The notes under the pieces are model-generated. The model made no database searches. It had not been told where the DNA came from and worked only from the letters and a program-made list of their open reading frames with translations. This document shows positions 1 to 6,275 of a DNA stretch of 8,108 bases, one piece after another. How positions within the stretch are numbered: the stretch's first letter is position 1; the number at the start of each line of letters is the position of its first letter. The DNA comes from Euryarchaeota archaeon UBA52. GTDB taxonomy: Archaea; Thermoplasmatota; Poseidoniia; Poseidoniales; Thalassarchaeaceae. The stretch lies in assembly GCA_002505455.1 (NCBI GenBank), contig DAVB01000014.1, positions 1,495 through 9,602 of the forward strand. The letters are read 5' to 3'. Made by a program: the position numbers and the translations under genes.

Positions 1-390
1 CATACCCATGCAGCCTATCCATTCTCCGCTGCATACCTTGGGTAGTATCCGGGCCTTCTGTTCCTCGCTGCCGTTGAACGCGATATTATTGACCATCAGC
101 TGGGCATGGGCGAGGTATGCGAGGCAAAAGCCTGGGTCGGAGTATCCGAGCTCCTCGTTGACAATTGCGACTGCCGTTGCATCCATGCCGACTCCGCCGT
201 ATTCTTCCTCGACGGTTATCCCGAGCAATCCAAGGTCGCCCAGCCTCCTGAATAGTGCTGTATTGAACTTCTCATCGCGATCATACTCAAGTGCCTGTGG
301 CTCGACCTCTTCCTCTGCGAAGTTTCGGACCATCTCCCTGAGCATCGCATGCTCCTCAGTCGGATTCGCGATATCGTAAGGTGCAGTCAT
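1..390 (-). CDS. Acyl-CoA dehydrogenase, N-terminal part (isovaleryl-CoA dehydrogenase-like), truncated by the window edge
   Basis: The minus strand reads from an ATG at 388-390 for 130 codons without a stop and leaves the window at position 1, so only the N-terminal alpha-helical domain and the beginning of the middle domain are visible. Seen: a helix starting EEHAMLREMVRNFAEEEVEP (residues 12-31), the segment GDLGLLGITVEEEYGGVGMD (51-70), NEELG (78-82), and GSEEQKARILPKVCSGEWIG (107-126). These are hallmarks of the FAD-dependent acyl-CoA dehydrogenase family, which oxidises acyl-CoA to trans-2-enoyl-CoA and passes electrons to ETF. The GDLGLLGITV and NGSEEQKA..LPK patterns resemble isovaleryl-CoA dehydrogenase (leucine degradation), but short- or medium-chain enzymes remain possible because the catalytic Glu region lies outside the window. 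It starts 39 bases downstream of the AsnRS stop on the same strand. I see no Shine-Dalgarno motif before the ATG, so it may be translated without a leader or from a downstream position on a longer transcript. Confidence 0.92.
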   Translation of the reverse strand, partial: MTAPYDIANPTEEHAMLREMVRNFAEEEVEPQALEYDRDEKFNTALFRRLGDLGLLGITVEEEYGGVGMDATAVAIVNEELGYSDPGFCLAYLAHAQLMVNNIAFNGSEEQKARILPKVCSGEWIGCMGM

Positions 391-429
391 GATTCTAGGG
401 AAGGGTGGGGGCGTATGAGGGTTCTCAGC

Positions 430-1755
430 CTATGGGGTGACTCGTCTTGAGTCGCGGGGGAAGGGTATTGTCTCCCGTATGTGGTCAGCTCCCGCCAACC
501 AAGCGCATACCCTGTCTACTCCGAGTCCGAATCCGCCGTGGGGGACGCCGCCGTATCTCCTGATGTCTATGTAGAACTCGTAAGGCTCTGCGGGGGTGCC
601 CTCTTCATCGATCCTCTCAAGGATCTCGGACTCAGACCAAGTTCTCTCACCGCCACCTATTATCTCGCCATAACCCTCTGGTGCTAGGAGGTCATGACAA
701 AGGACATATCTCGAGTCTTCGGGATCTGGACGATGATAGAACGGCTTTGCGATTTTTGGATAGTGTGTCAAAAAGTGCGGAATTTCAAAATCTTCAGTGA
801 GGATCTTCTCCTTACTGTAATCCAAATCTTGCCCCCATTCAACTTGGACCCCCTTCGCCTTGAGTCTTTCAATCGCTTCATCGTACCTTATTCTGGGGTA
901 ATCTGAACTAGCATATCTCTCGATTAGCCCCAAATCCCTCCCCAAGGATTCTAACTCGTCTGATCGTTCATCTAACAAAGTTCTGGCTATGTGTCGGACT
1001 AGTCCCTCCCCATGATTCATGACCTCTTCATTCCCAGACCATGCGATTTCCATTTCAGCATGCCAAAACTCTGTGAGATGTCTTCTTGTCCGGCTCTTCT
1101 CAGCCCTGAAAGACGGAGCTATGGTGTAAAGTCGCTCCAGAGCAGGCATAGCGGCTTCGGCATATAATTGCCAAGACTGCGTGAGGAAGGCCTTTCGGCC
1201 GAAATATGGGACCTCGAAAAGCGTACTACCCCCTTCGACCGCTCCGGCTACGAAGTTTGGGGCTTGGTATTCAATGAAGTCACGTTCCCTGAAGTAGGAA
1301 TGGATGGCGCCGAAGATTGATGACCGTATTTTCAACATCGTGGTCATCCTTCCAGTTCGCAGGTAGAGATGGCGATTGTCGAGCAGGAATTCTGTCTCAC
1401 CCCCATCCGCCTCGGCCATTGCGGACTCTGTTATGGGGAATGGCCTGGAAGGGTCCACTGGCCCAATGATACGAATATCTGAGACCTGTACTTCGTGCCC
1501 ATGCTCACGATCGGTCGGTATGGCGGTCCCAGAAATCTCTACGCTGGATTCTATCAAGGCGGACTCTACTGCCTCAAATGCTTCATCGCCGACTACGTCC
1601 CTCTTAATCACGCATTGAACTGTTCCAGTTGAGTCTCTGAGAACGACGAATCTCAGGCGCTTCGACCCCCTAGAGCGATGGATCCAGCCCTTCAAATGGA
1701 CCTCGGATTGGTCGTGATTTCCTGAAATCACATCTCCGATCCAGTGAGTCTTCAT
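430..1755 (-). CDS. asnS: Asparaginyl-tRNA synthetase (archaeal type, class IIb)
   Basis: A 441-residue protein that charges tRNA-Asn with asparagine using ATP. Residues 20-100 form the OB-fold anticodon-binding domain (HLKGWIHRSRG, RFVVLRDSTGTVQCVI). Class II motif 2 is FRAEKSRTRRHLTEFWHAEME (from F216) and motif 3 is GGFGLGVDR (407-415). AsnRS rather than AspRS is indicated by LTQSWQLYAE (191-200) where AspRS has QSPQ, by EGYGEIIGGGER (360-371), and by the end HIRETIPFPR. Length matches the archaeal family (about 430-440 residues). The reading frame is open upstream to an ATG at 1804-1806, but I chose the ATG at 1753-1755: it has GAGG six bases upstream and gives an N-terminus of the usual length. 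Its presence suggests direct asparaginylation rather than, or besides, the GatCAB transamidation route. A tRNA-Lys gene ends 60 bases upstream on the same strand, so the two may share a transcript. Confidence 0.96.
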   Translation of the reverse strand: MKTHWIGDVISGNHDQSEVHLKGWIHRSRGSKRLRFVVLRDSTGTVQCVIKRDVVGDEAFEAVESALIESSVEISGTAIPTDREHGHEVQVSDIRIIGPVDPSRPFPITESAMAEADGGETEFLLDNRHLYLRTGRMTTMLKIRSSIFGAIHSYFRERDFIEYQAPNFVAGAVEGGSTLFEVPYFGRKAFLTQSWQLYAEAAMPALERLYTIAPSFRAEKSRTRRHLTEFWHAEMEIAWSGNEEVMNHGEGLVRHIARTLLDERSDELESLGRDLGLIERYASSDYPRIRYDEAIERLKAKGVQVEWGQDLDYSKEKILTEDFEIPHFLTHYPKIAKPFYHRPDPEDSRYVLCHDLLAPEGYGEIIGGGERTWSESEILERIDEEGTPAEPYEFYIDIRRYGGVPHGGFGLGVDRVCAWLAGADHIRETIPFPRDSRRVTP

Positions 1756-1761
1756 GGTCTG

Positions 1762-1765
1762 CCTC
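1762..1765 (-). promoter_or_regulatory. Shine-Dalgarno motif deciding the asnS start
   Basis: The minus strand reads GAGG six bases before the ATG at 1753-1755. The in-frame ATG 17 codons upstream (1804-1806) has no such motif and sits 9 bases from the encoded CCA end of the tRNA, so this motif supports the shorter protein. Confidence 0.6.
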
Positions 1766-1815
1766 AGGAGGGGGTCCCTGTACGTCCGTTTCAACACTGC
1801 GCTCATACTAGAGAT

Positions 1816-1892
1816 TGGCGGGTCTGACGGGGTTCGAACCCGCGGCCTACGGGTTAAGAGCCCGTCGCTCTACCTGACTAAGCTACAGACCC
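1816..1892 (-). tRNA. tRNA-Lys, anticodon CUU, with encoded CCA
   Basis: The minus strand folds into a complete intron-less cloverleaf. The 7-bp acceptor stem pairs GGGTCTG with CAGACCC, the D stem pairs GCTT with GAGC, the anticodon stem is ACGGG/CCCGT with loop CTCTTAA, the variable loop is AGGCC, and the T arm has loop TTCGAAC. The anticodon at positions 34-36 is CTT, which reads the Lys codon AAG. The mature body is 74 nt (1819-1892) with discriminator G at 1819, the usual base for archaeal tRNA-Lys. The next three bases (1818-1816) read CCA, so the 3' end appears encoded in the gene, although a three-base chance match cannot be excluded. It lies between rpiA and asnS on their strand. Confidence 0.96.
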
Positions 1893-1910
1893 GGATGTCC
1901 GTCCGGGATG

Positions 1911-1922
1911 GTATCTATAACA
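1911..1922 (-). promoter_or_regulatory. TATA-box-like promoter for tRNA-Lys (and possibly asnS)
   Basis: The minus strand reads TGTTATAGATAC in the 41-base gap between the rpiA stop and the tRNA. Its centre is about 25 bases upstream of the first tRNA base (1892), the usual position of an archaeal TATA box relative to the start of transcription. No comparable element is evident in the 60 bases between tRNA and asnS, so asnS may be read through from here. Confidence 0.5.
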
Positions 1923-1933
1923 AATGCGATTAT

Positions 1934-2635
1934 TCATTCAGATAATCGGCCATCGGGACGCGCTGAAATTACCACGGAATCTTCGTCAGCAAGAACAACT
2001 ACATCGCACAAGCCGCAAAATAGCCCCACTTCGACAACCCCCGCTATCGACAAGATTTCTGCCTCTAGGGCCAATGGATCTGTGATGCTCGGACCGAATT
2101 GACAATCCAGTATTAGGCCCCCATTATCTGTGATAAATGGAGTGCCCCCCCCTCGTAGAGTCACGTCCCCTGGACATATTGCATTGAGCCTGTCCCTGGT
2201 ACGCATCCATTCGAAATCAAGCACCTCGACAGGGAGGGGGAATGCTCCAAGAACATCGACTCTCTTTCGACGGTCTGCCACTACGACCATTGCATTGGAA
2301 GATTGGGCGACCACCTTTTCTCTCGTCAGTGCGCCGCCCCCGCCTTTGATTAGGGTGAAATTCGGATCGTACTCATCCGTTCCGTCAATCACTATGTCCA
2401 GTTGCCCCGCGTCGGAGAGCGACGTAAGGGGGATTCCGACCTCGATTGCGAGTTCCATTGTTGCGATACTCGTAGGCACGCCCACGATATCCAGCCCCTC
2501 TTCGCGAACCCTTCTCCCGAGTTCTATCACCGTGTGGGCGACTGTGGACCCTGTTCCGAGACCCACGGACATACCGCTTGAGACCCAGCGACAGGATTCT
2601 ATTCCAGCCGTGCGCTTCATCGTATCGACGTCCAT
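1934..2635 (-). CDS. rpiA: Ribose-5-phosphate isomerase A
   Basis: A 233-residue cytoplasmic enzyme that interconverts ribose 5-phosphate and ribulose 5-phosphate, supplying ribose for nucleotides. Seen: phosphate-binding GLGTGST (residues 25-31), DGTDE (84-88), KGGGGALTREK (97-107) and ITDNGGLILD. By motif alignment with E. coli RpiA, the active-site residues Asp81, Asp84, Lys94, Glu103 and Lys121 correspond to Asp84, Asp87, Lys97, Glu106 and Lys124 here, all present. The frame is open up to 2674, but the ATG at 2633-2635 gives MDVDTMKR before the first helix, the same spacing to GLGTGST as I recall for Pyrococcus RpiA (MNVEEMKK). A weak SD-like AGGT lies at 2642-2645, six bases upstream. 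The gene is divergent from the RNase P RNA gene and is followed after 41 bases by tRNA-Lys. Confidence 0.96.
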   Translation of the reverse strand: MDVDTMKRTAGIESCRWVSSGMSVGLGTGSTVAHTVIELGRRVREEGLDIVGVPTSIATMELAIEVGIPLTSLSDAGQLDIVIDGTDEYDPNFTLIKGGGGALTREKVVAQSSNAMVVVADRRKRVDVLGAFPLPVEVLDFEWMRTRDRLNAICPGDVTLRGGGTPFITDNGGLILDCQFGPSITDPLALEAEILSIAGVVEVGLFCGLCDVVVLADEDSVVISARPDGRLSE

Positions 2636-2657
2636 GGTGCTACCTGCAAGGGTCGCT

Positions 2658-2703
2658 CCGAAAAGGTTCTCCAAACAACAGGGTCCGGACCGAACCTTTG
2701 ATG
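2658..2703. promoter_or_regulatory. Candidate symmetric divergent promoter region between rpiA and the RNase P RNA gene
   Basis: An 8-base inverted repeat flanks this interval: AAAGGTTC at 2662-2669 and GAACCTTT at 2692-2699. Read outward on each strand, the sequence is GAACCTTTGATG toward RNase P RNA and GAACCTTTTCGG toward rpiA. The plus-strand copy lies about 26 bases before the predicted RNase P RNA 5' end, where an archaeal BRE/TATA element is expected. The minus-strand copy would place the rpiA start of transcription only a few bases before its ATG. Neither copy is a good TATAAA match, so the promoter role is inferred from spacing and symmetry. The opposite possibility is a regulator-binding site. 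Confidence 0.35.
2682..2691. repeat. Perfect 10-base palindrome GGTCCGGACC in the rpiA/RNase P intergenic region
   Basis: GGTCCGGACC is its own reverse complement and lies between the two arms of the GAACCTTT inverted repeat, off-centre and next to the RNase P-side arm. It could be half of an operator for a dimeric regulator or a chance palindrome. No second copy was noticed in the window. Confidence 0.4.
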
Positions 2704-2723
2704 ACGCCCATCCCTACTTGCCG

Positions 2724-3031
2724 TCTGAGGGAGCAGGAGGGTTGCTGACAGTGTACGACACTGAGGAAAGTCCTCTCTCCACGATGCAAGCGGCCCGGTT
2801 GAAGCCGGGGGCCCGAGAGGGCCGGCTCTGGAACAGAAACGAACCGCGCTGCGCGAATACGGTGAATCCGGAAGGACGAGGTTGCGCAAACTCGGATGAA
2901 ACGGCCACCCCCGCTGGAGCAAGTCCAAGCAGGCCTGTTAAGCTGCATCGGCAAGGGCCGGGTAGGATGCAAAGTTGAATGCAACCAGCCGCAAGGTGAA
3001 CAGAAAGGGGCTTACTCCCTGCACCCTCACC
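2724..3031 (+). ncRNA. rnpB: RNase P RNA (archaeal, type A-like)
   Basis: This is the catalytic RNA that removes 5' leaders from pre-tRNAs. Conserved region I is GAGGAAAGTCC (2763-2773) and region V is ACAGAAAGGGGCTTA (3000-3014); they form helix P4 by pairing AAG(U)CC at 2768-2773 with GGCTT at 3009-3013 around the bulged U. Further signatures are AACAGAAACGAACCGC (2832-2847, region II) and GGATGAAACGG (2894-2904, region III). P1 pairs TGAGGG (2726-2731) with CCCTCA (3024-3029), P2 pairs GCAGG (2733-2737) with CCTGC (3018-3022), and P3 is the hairpin CAGTGT-ACG-ACACTG (2749-2763). TGCATC (2944-2949) pairs with GATGCA (2966-2971) as a P15-like stem whose loop holds a GGT that could contact the tRNA CCA end. 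The ends are set by P1 and may be off by several bases. Several long open frames cross this region on both strands; none looks like a protein. The gene converges with the RND/MMPL gene, whose stop codon is about 22 bases downstream. Confidence 0.95.
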
Positions 3032-3052
3032 ACATACCATAACGACGAGGGG

Positions 3053-6000
3053 CTATGCTGAATCCATGGCGTCGATCGCCTCAACAAGAGATCCAGGTTC
3101 ATCGTAATCGAGCCATGGTCCACGACCCATGATTCTAGAGGCGAGCTCTCTGTATGCGACTACGATCGTGGGGAGCACTATTGTGCTCGCCAGCAGGGCG
3201 AGGAAGAGGAGCGCCATCATCAAGACGAAGAAATTCCTGAGGCCGGGGATAGCTACGAACAGGCCTGCAGCTAGCCCGGCGCAAGTCGTTGCAGTTGTCT
3301 CGAAGACTGTCTGCCCGCAACGAGCGACGGATTTGGCAATTCCAGCTGGACTCTCGCCCTCGTCTTTTATCCTGTCAACGATATGGATCGAGTCATCGAC
3401 TCCGATTCCGAAAACGATGGTCCCTATCATCGCGGTGAAGACGTTCACATTTACGCCTCCGAGGCGCATCAATATCGGTTGCCAAAGAACCACTACGCCC
3501 ACGGCTGCCATGGTGAATATCGCCATCCTAGGGGACCTGAACAGTATCGACATGACGATCAGGAGGATCAGTACAGTGGTGAGAGTAGTATCCCTCTGGG
3601 CATCGTGTATGCCCTCATTGATGTCCAATGAGACAGGGAGCCCGCCGGTCAACAGGCTATTCACAGTCCCGTCCAGGCCCAGCGCTGAGCATGACAATGG
3701 CCCGTTACAAGGCGAGTCGCCTGTCAGATGGCCATCTATGGCGTCCCTAAGAACTGCTGCCTCCTTGAGAGCGATGTACGGCTGATTGACATATACCAGG
3801 GTCTTTGTCTCACAAGGAGATGCTCTCTCGCAGACGTCTTGATCCGCGTTCATCAGCATTGATCTAATCTCGGGGGAAAGGGTGTCGAATGCGACATTGA
3901 CCATTGCCTCCCTAGAAGTCACAGCGTATGGGAGGCAGTCTGGACGGAGTGGATTAAACGACTCATCCCAGCAATCATCGTGTATCAAGTCCCAGAGGCT
4001 TGTAGAAACCAAGGAAATGCCAAGCGCCTCGGAATCTACGTGGATGGCCTTGAGAATATCAACAAGGGAGATCGATGTTGTATTGGGAACATTGTTGATC
4101 TCGATCTGCATTCTTTCGATTGCATCCAAAATAGGCAGATCTCGTATCGGAGCAGTTTGATTGAGCTCGCCCCTTGATTCGGCGTCAACGATGAACATGT
4201 TGGTTTGCCCCCCTTGGAACTCTATGCTATACTCCCTGAGTGCCTCGTATGAGGACAGGCCTGGAGGGACTTCATCAGCAGATCCGGTAATCTCCTTGCC
4301 CAATTCGTCATCGAGAATCATGACTCCATAAGCAGTGAACGATCCGGCGATGATTAAAACGAGGAGGTAGACGCGAACTGGTATTTCTCCAATCTTGTCC
4401 CATAGTGTTTCAAATGCCATGGAGCGGGCTTTCCTGTATCGAAGAAGTTGAACCAAAGCAGGAACCATTACCATAGAAATGACGAACGTGACGAATATGC
4501 CCAACAAAAGAGTGACTCCGACTGTGCGCATGGGGGCAATTGGGACTATAGAGGGCCACATCAGCACACTGAAGCCGATTATAGTCGTCAGTGCAGAGAG
4601 CAGAATCGCATGACCGGTGGTAAGGGCCGCTGAAACAGTTGCTGAGAGGCTCACTGAGGGGTCCCATGGGTTGACCTCGACCTCATCCCCGCCATCTCTT
4701 CTATTTGCCCAATTCTTCTCAGCGCGATGCTCGAGTATTTTCACCCTGTTCTCTTCTATCCTATTCGTCAGATGCAATGCATAGTCGACGCCTAGGCCAA
4801 TCAGGATGGGGGCAGCGGAAATTATCATCGGAGTCAGCATTTGATCGGTAATTACGATTATTCCGAATGTGATGAATAGGGTCATCACAATGGGGGCCCC
4901 GCATATTATGATCACTTTCGCATTCCTATGCAATGCGAACATCATCAACGCTACCAACAGTAAGCTGATAGGCAGCATCGTGTCCATCAGCTCGTCGTAT
5001 ATCGCATCAGAAACATCATGCAATACGGGAGTCAGGCCGGTTATGGTGACGGCTTCGCGAGGAGGGATGACATCTGACCTCTCCGGGTCCCAAGAGTGGG
5101 TCGGGAAATTGTATGTCCTTTTGCATAATTCACAGTCTTCGGGTCGTGACTCTATGTGTATTAATTGGTCGGCATAAGCGAGGAATGCCTTGTGATCTCG
5201 TATCTGTCCGGAAGGGTTTTCATCGGAGATTCCTTTTGGATCGTCGCGAGGGGGGATATCTGTATCAGACATATCGAAGGTTATGCCCATGATTACGACG
5301 CCAGTGTCCCAGATGCCGTCTCCATCAGTGTCACGAACGAACGACTCCATGAGTGAACCTGCATTTTCTACATACTGGTCGATTCGCTCTTGAGCGCCTG
5401 AACCCTGTGGTATCGAATATCCTGTGTAGGGGTTTAGGGACGCCACGGCACAGTTCTCCTGCTGCCCGGTTGGCAAAGCATATTTTTCCACAGCACAATT
5501 GAATCGGTAAGAGGAAGAGTTAGCTTCTTTGATGATTTGAGCAGGGGACAGAACCCACACTACTCCATCATTGGAACCCCGATCCGTTTTATCACGATCC
5601 AGACCGGCCCTGTAGCCGCCTAGATCTGAATTCAAGTCGTCCCCTTCAATCCAAGATATTTGTCTCAAGATGTCTGCATCGGTTATATTCTCCGAACCGC
5701 GTTCCGCAGATGCAGTTGCGGCATTGTCAGTTTGGACATAAAGGATCACGATATCAGTAGCCCATTGCTCGCGGACTTGTTTGAGTAATTCAGTGGAATC
5801 GGCACCATCTGGAAGGTATATCTCAACGTCGCCATTGATTTGATGTTCGAATTCTAGCGCGTCCCTCCCCACCAACGCCGTCATCAAGAGGAGTAGGGCC
5901 ACGATAATTCCTGGCGACCTGAGTATGGCGGCATAGGCATAGTCTGAAAGTCGTCTGCCAAAAATTCCTAGACGGTCAGTGACTTCGCCCCCTGCTTCAA

Positions 6001-6163
6001 TACCCCTGGAAATAAAGCGCACAGGTGTTGTCTCACTCATTCTTGACAAAGCAGCAGAAATGGCGATTCGTGCGGGTTGTATTGATTCGAAGAAGCGTCG
6101 CCAGAATTCGGCCTCGTCATCAACAGGGTCATCCACGTCGCTAGTGCGCCCAATTACGTCCAT
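3053..6163 (-). CDS. RND/MMPL-family membrane transporter-like protein with two large extracytoplasmic domains
   Basis: A 1036-residue protein with the duplicated RND layout, 1+5 and 1+5 membrane segments. TM1 is at about 84-99 and the first outer domain at 100-395. TM2-TM6 fall at about 396-411, 415-440, 446-467, 517-535 and 547-575, with a charged 48-residue cytoplasmic linker before TM5. TM7 is at 598-616, the second outer domain at 617-860, and TM8-TM12 at 862-1005. TM4 has GLGVDYALHL (D460, Y461) and TM10 has GIGVDDSIHI (D923, D924), the places where MMPL proteins carry the proton-relay Asp pair. It therefore probably uses proton or ion motive force to move a lipid or other hydrophobic substrate, which the sequence does not identify. 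About 80 acidic residues precede TM1. The outer domains hold ten cysteines (C223, C238, C344, C347; C731, C743, C778, C784, C819, C825) and a calcium-loop-like DTDGDGIWD (278-286). I chose the ATG at 6161-6163 over a TTG five codons upstream. No partner periplasmic-adaptor gene is visible. Confidence 0.93.
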   Translation of the reverse strand: MDVIGRTSDVDDPVDDEAEFWRRFFESIQPARIAISAALSRMSETTPVRFISRGIEAGGEVTDRLGIFGRRLSDYAYAAILRSPGIIVALLLLMTALVGRDALEFEHQINGDVEIYLPDGADSTELLKQVREQWATDIVILYVQTDNAATASAERGSENITDADILRQISWIEGDDLNSDLGGYRAGLDRDKTDRGSNDGVVWVLSPAQIIKEANSSSYRFNCAVEKYALPTGQQENCAVASLNPYTGYSIPQGSGAQERIDQYVENAGSLMESFVRDTDGDGIWDTGVVIMGITFDMSDTDIPPRDDPKGISDENPSGQIRDHKAFLAYADQLIHIESRPEDCELCKRTYNFPTHSWDPERSDVIPPREAVTITGLTPVLHDVSDAIYDELMDTMLPISLLLVALMMFALHRNAKVIIICGAPIVMTLFITFGIIVITDQMLTPMIISAAPILIGLGVDYALHLTNRIEENRVKILEHRAEKNWANRRDGGDEVEVNPWDPSVSLSATVSAALTTGHAILLSALTTIIGFSVLMWPSIVPIAPMRTVGVTLLLGIFVTFVISMVMVPALVQLLRYRKARSMAFETLWDKIGEIPVRVYLLVLIIAGSFTAYGVMILDDELGKEITGSADEVPPGLSSYEALREYSIEFQGGQTNMFIVDAESRGELNQTAPIRDLPILDAIERMQIEINNVPNTTSISLVDILKAIHVDSEALGISLVSTSLWDLIHDDCWDESFNPLRPDCLPYAVTSREAMVNVAFDTLSPEIRSMLMNADQDVCERASPCETKTLVYVNQPYIALKEAAVLRDAIDGHLTGDSPCNGPLSCSALGLDGTVNSLLTGGLPVSLDINEGIHDAQRDTTLTTVLILLIVMSILFRSPRMAIFTMAAVGVVVLWQPILMRLGGVNVNVFTAMIGTIVFGIGVDDSIHIVDRIKDEGESPAGIAKSVARCGQTVFETTATTCAGLAAGLFVAIPGLRNFFVLMMALLFLALLASTIVLPTIVVAYRELASRIMGRGPWLDYDEPGSLVEAIDAMDSA

Positions 6164-6195
6164 GAAGCGTTCGCACAATGATAGGCTGTAAAGGC

Positions 6196-6207
6196 CGTAT
6201 ATGTAGC
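6196..6207 (-). promoter_or_regulatory. TATA-box-like promoter for the RND/MMPL gene
   Basis: The minus strand reads CTACATATACGG. Its centre lies about 38 bases before the ATG at 6163, predicting a transcription start near 6176 and a leader of about a dozen bases. That short leader shows no Shine-Dalgarno motif, which fits near-leaderless translation. A start near 6176 would also leave little or no room before the alternative TTG codon at 6176-6178. Confidence 0.4.
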
Positions 6208-6219
6208 AAAATCATATTC
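6207..6219 (+). promoter_or_regulatory. Candidate BRE/TATA element for the epimerase gene
   Basis: CAAAATCATATTC has an A-rich stretch followed by an AT-rich core, as in an archaeal BRE plus TATA box. It predicts transcription from about 6242, giving a leader of roughly 34 bases that contains the GGAGG motif. The TATATG at 6198-6203 is an alternative, and would be shared with the divergent gene. Confidence 0.3.
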
Positions 6220-6266
6220 TTCGAATTGGTCATCGCACCCGAAGATGTCAAACTCAACATCGTAGT

Positions 6267-6271
6267 GGAGG
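6267..6271 (+). promoter_or_regulatory. Shine-Dalgarno motif GGAGG of the epimerase gene
   Basis: GGAGG lies four bases before the ATG at 6276-6278. It is one of the two clearest ribosome-binding motifs in the window and fixes the start, which also places the NAD-binding glycine motif at the usual very N-terminal position. Confidence 0.65.
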
Positions 6272-6275
6272 GCAC

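Noticed and set aside
8..379. A 123-codon plus-strand open frame at the left edge
   Set aside because: It is the antisense shadow of the acyl-CoA dehydrogenase, whose minus-strand frame carries clear family motifs.
1756..1806. Extending AsnRS by 17 residues to the upstream ATG at 1804-1806
   Set aside because: That start lacks a Shine-Dalgarno motif, nearly abuts the tRNA 3' end and adds residues not expected in archaeal AsnRS. The ATG at 1755 has GAGG at good spacing.
1816..1892. tRNA-Lys as an integration (att) site
   Set aside because: No integrase gene and no duplicated tRNA 3' end were seen in the window.
2130..2978. A 282-codon plus-strand open frame crossing rpiA and the RNase P RNA gene
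   Set aside because: It runs antisense to a well-supported rpiA and into the RNase P RNA. Its product is Ser/Pro/Thr-rich without any recognisable domain, as expected of a shadow frame.
2617..3123. Four overlapping minus-strand frames of 61-114 codons opposite the RNase P RNA
   Set aside because: They are antisense to the structured RNA, mutually overlapping, Arg/Pro/Ser-rich and without a family match. The RNA signatures explain the sequence better.
6164..6178. TTG start for the RND/MMPL protein at 6176-6178
   Set aside because: A TTG is a rare start and lies at or before the start of transcription predicted from the TATA-like box. The ATG five codons later is simpler.
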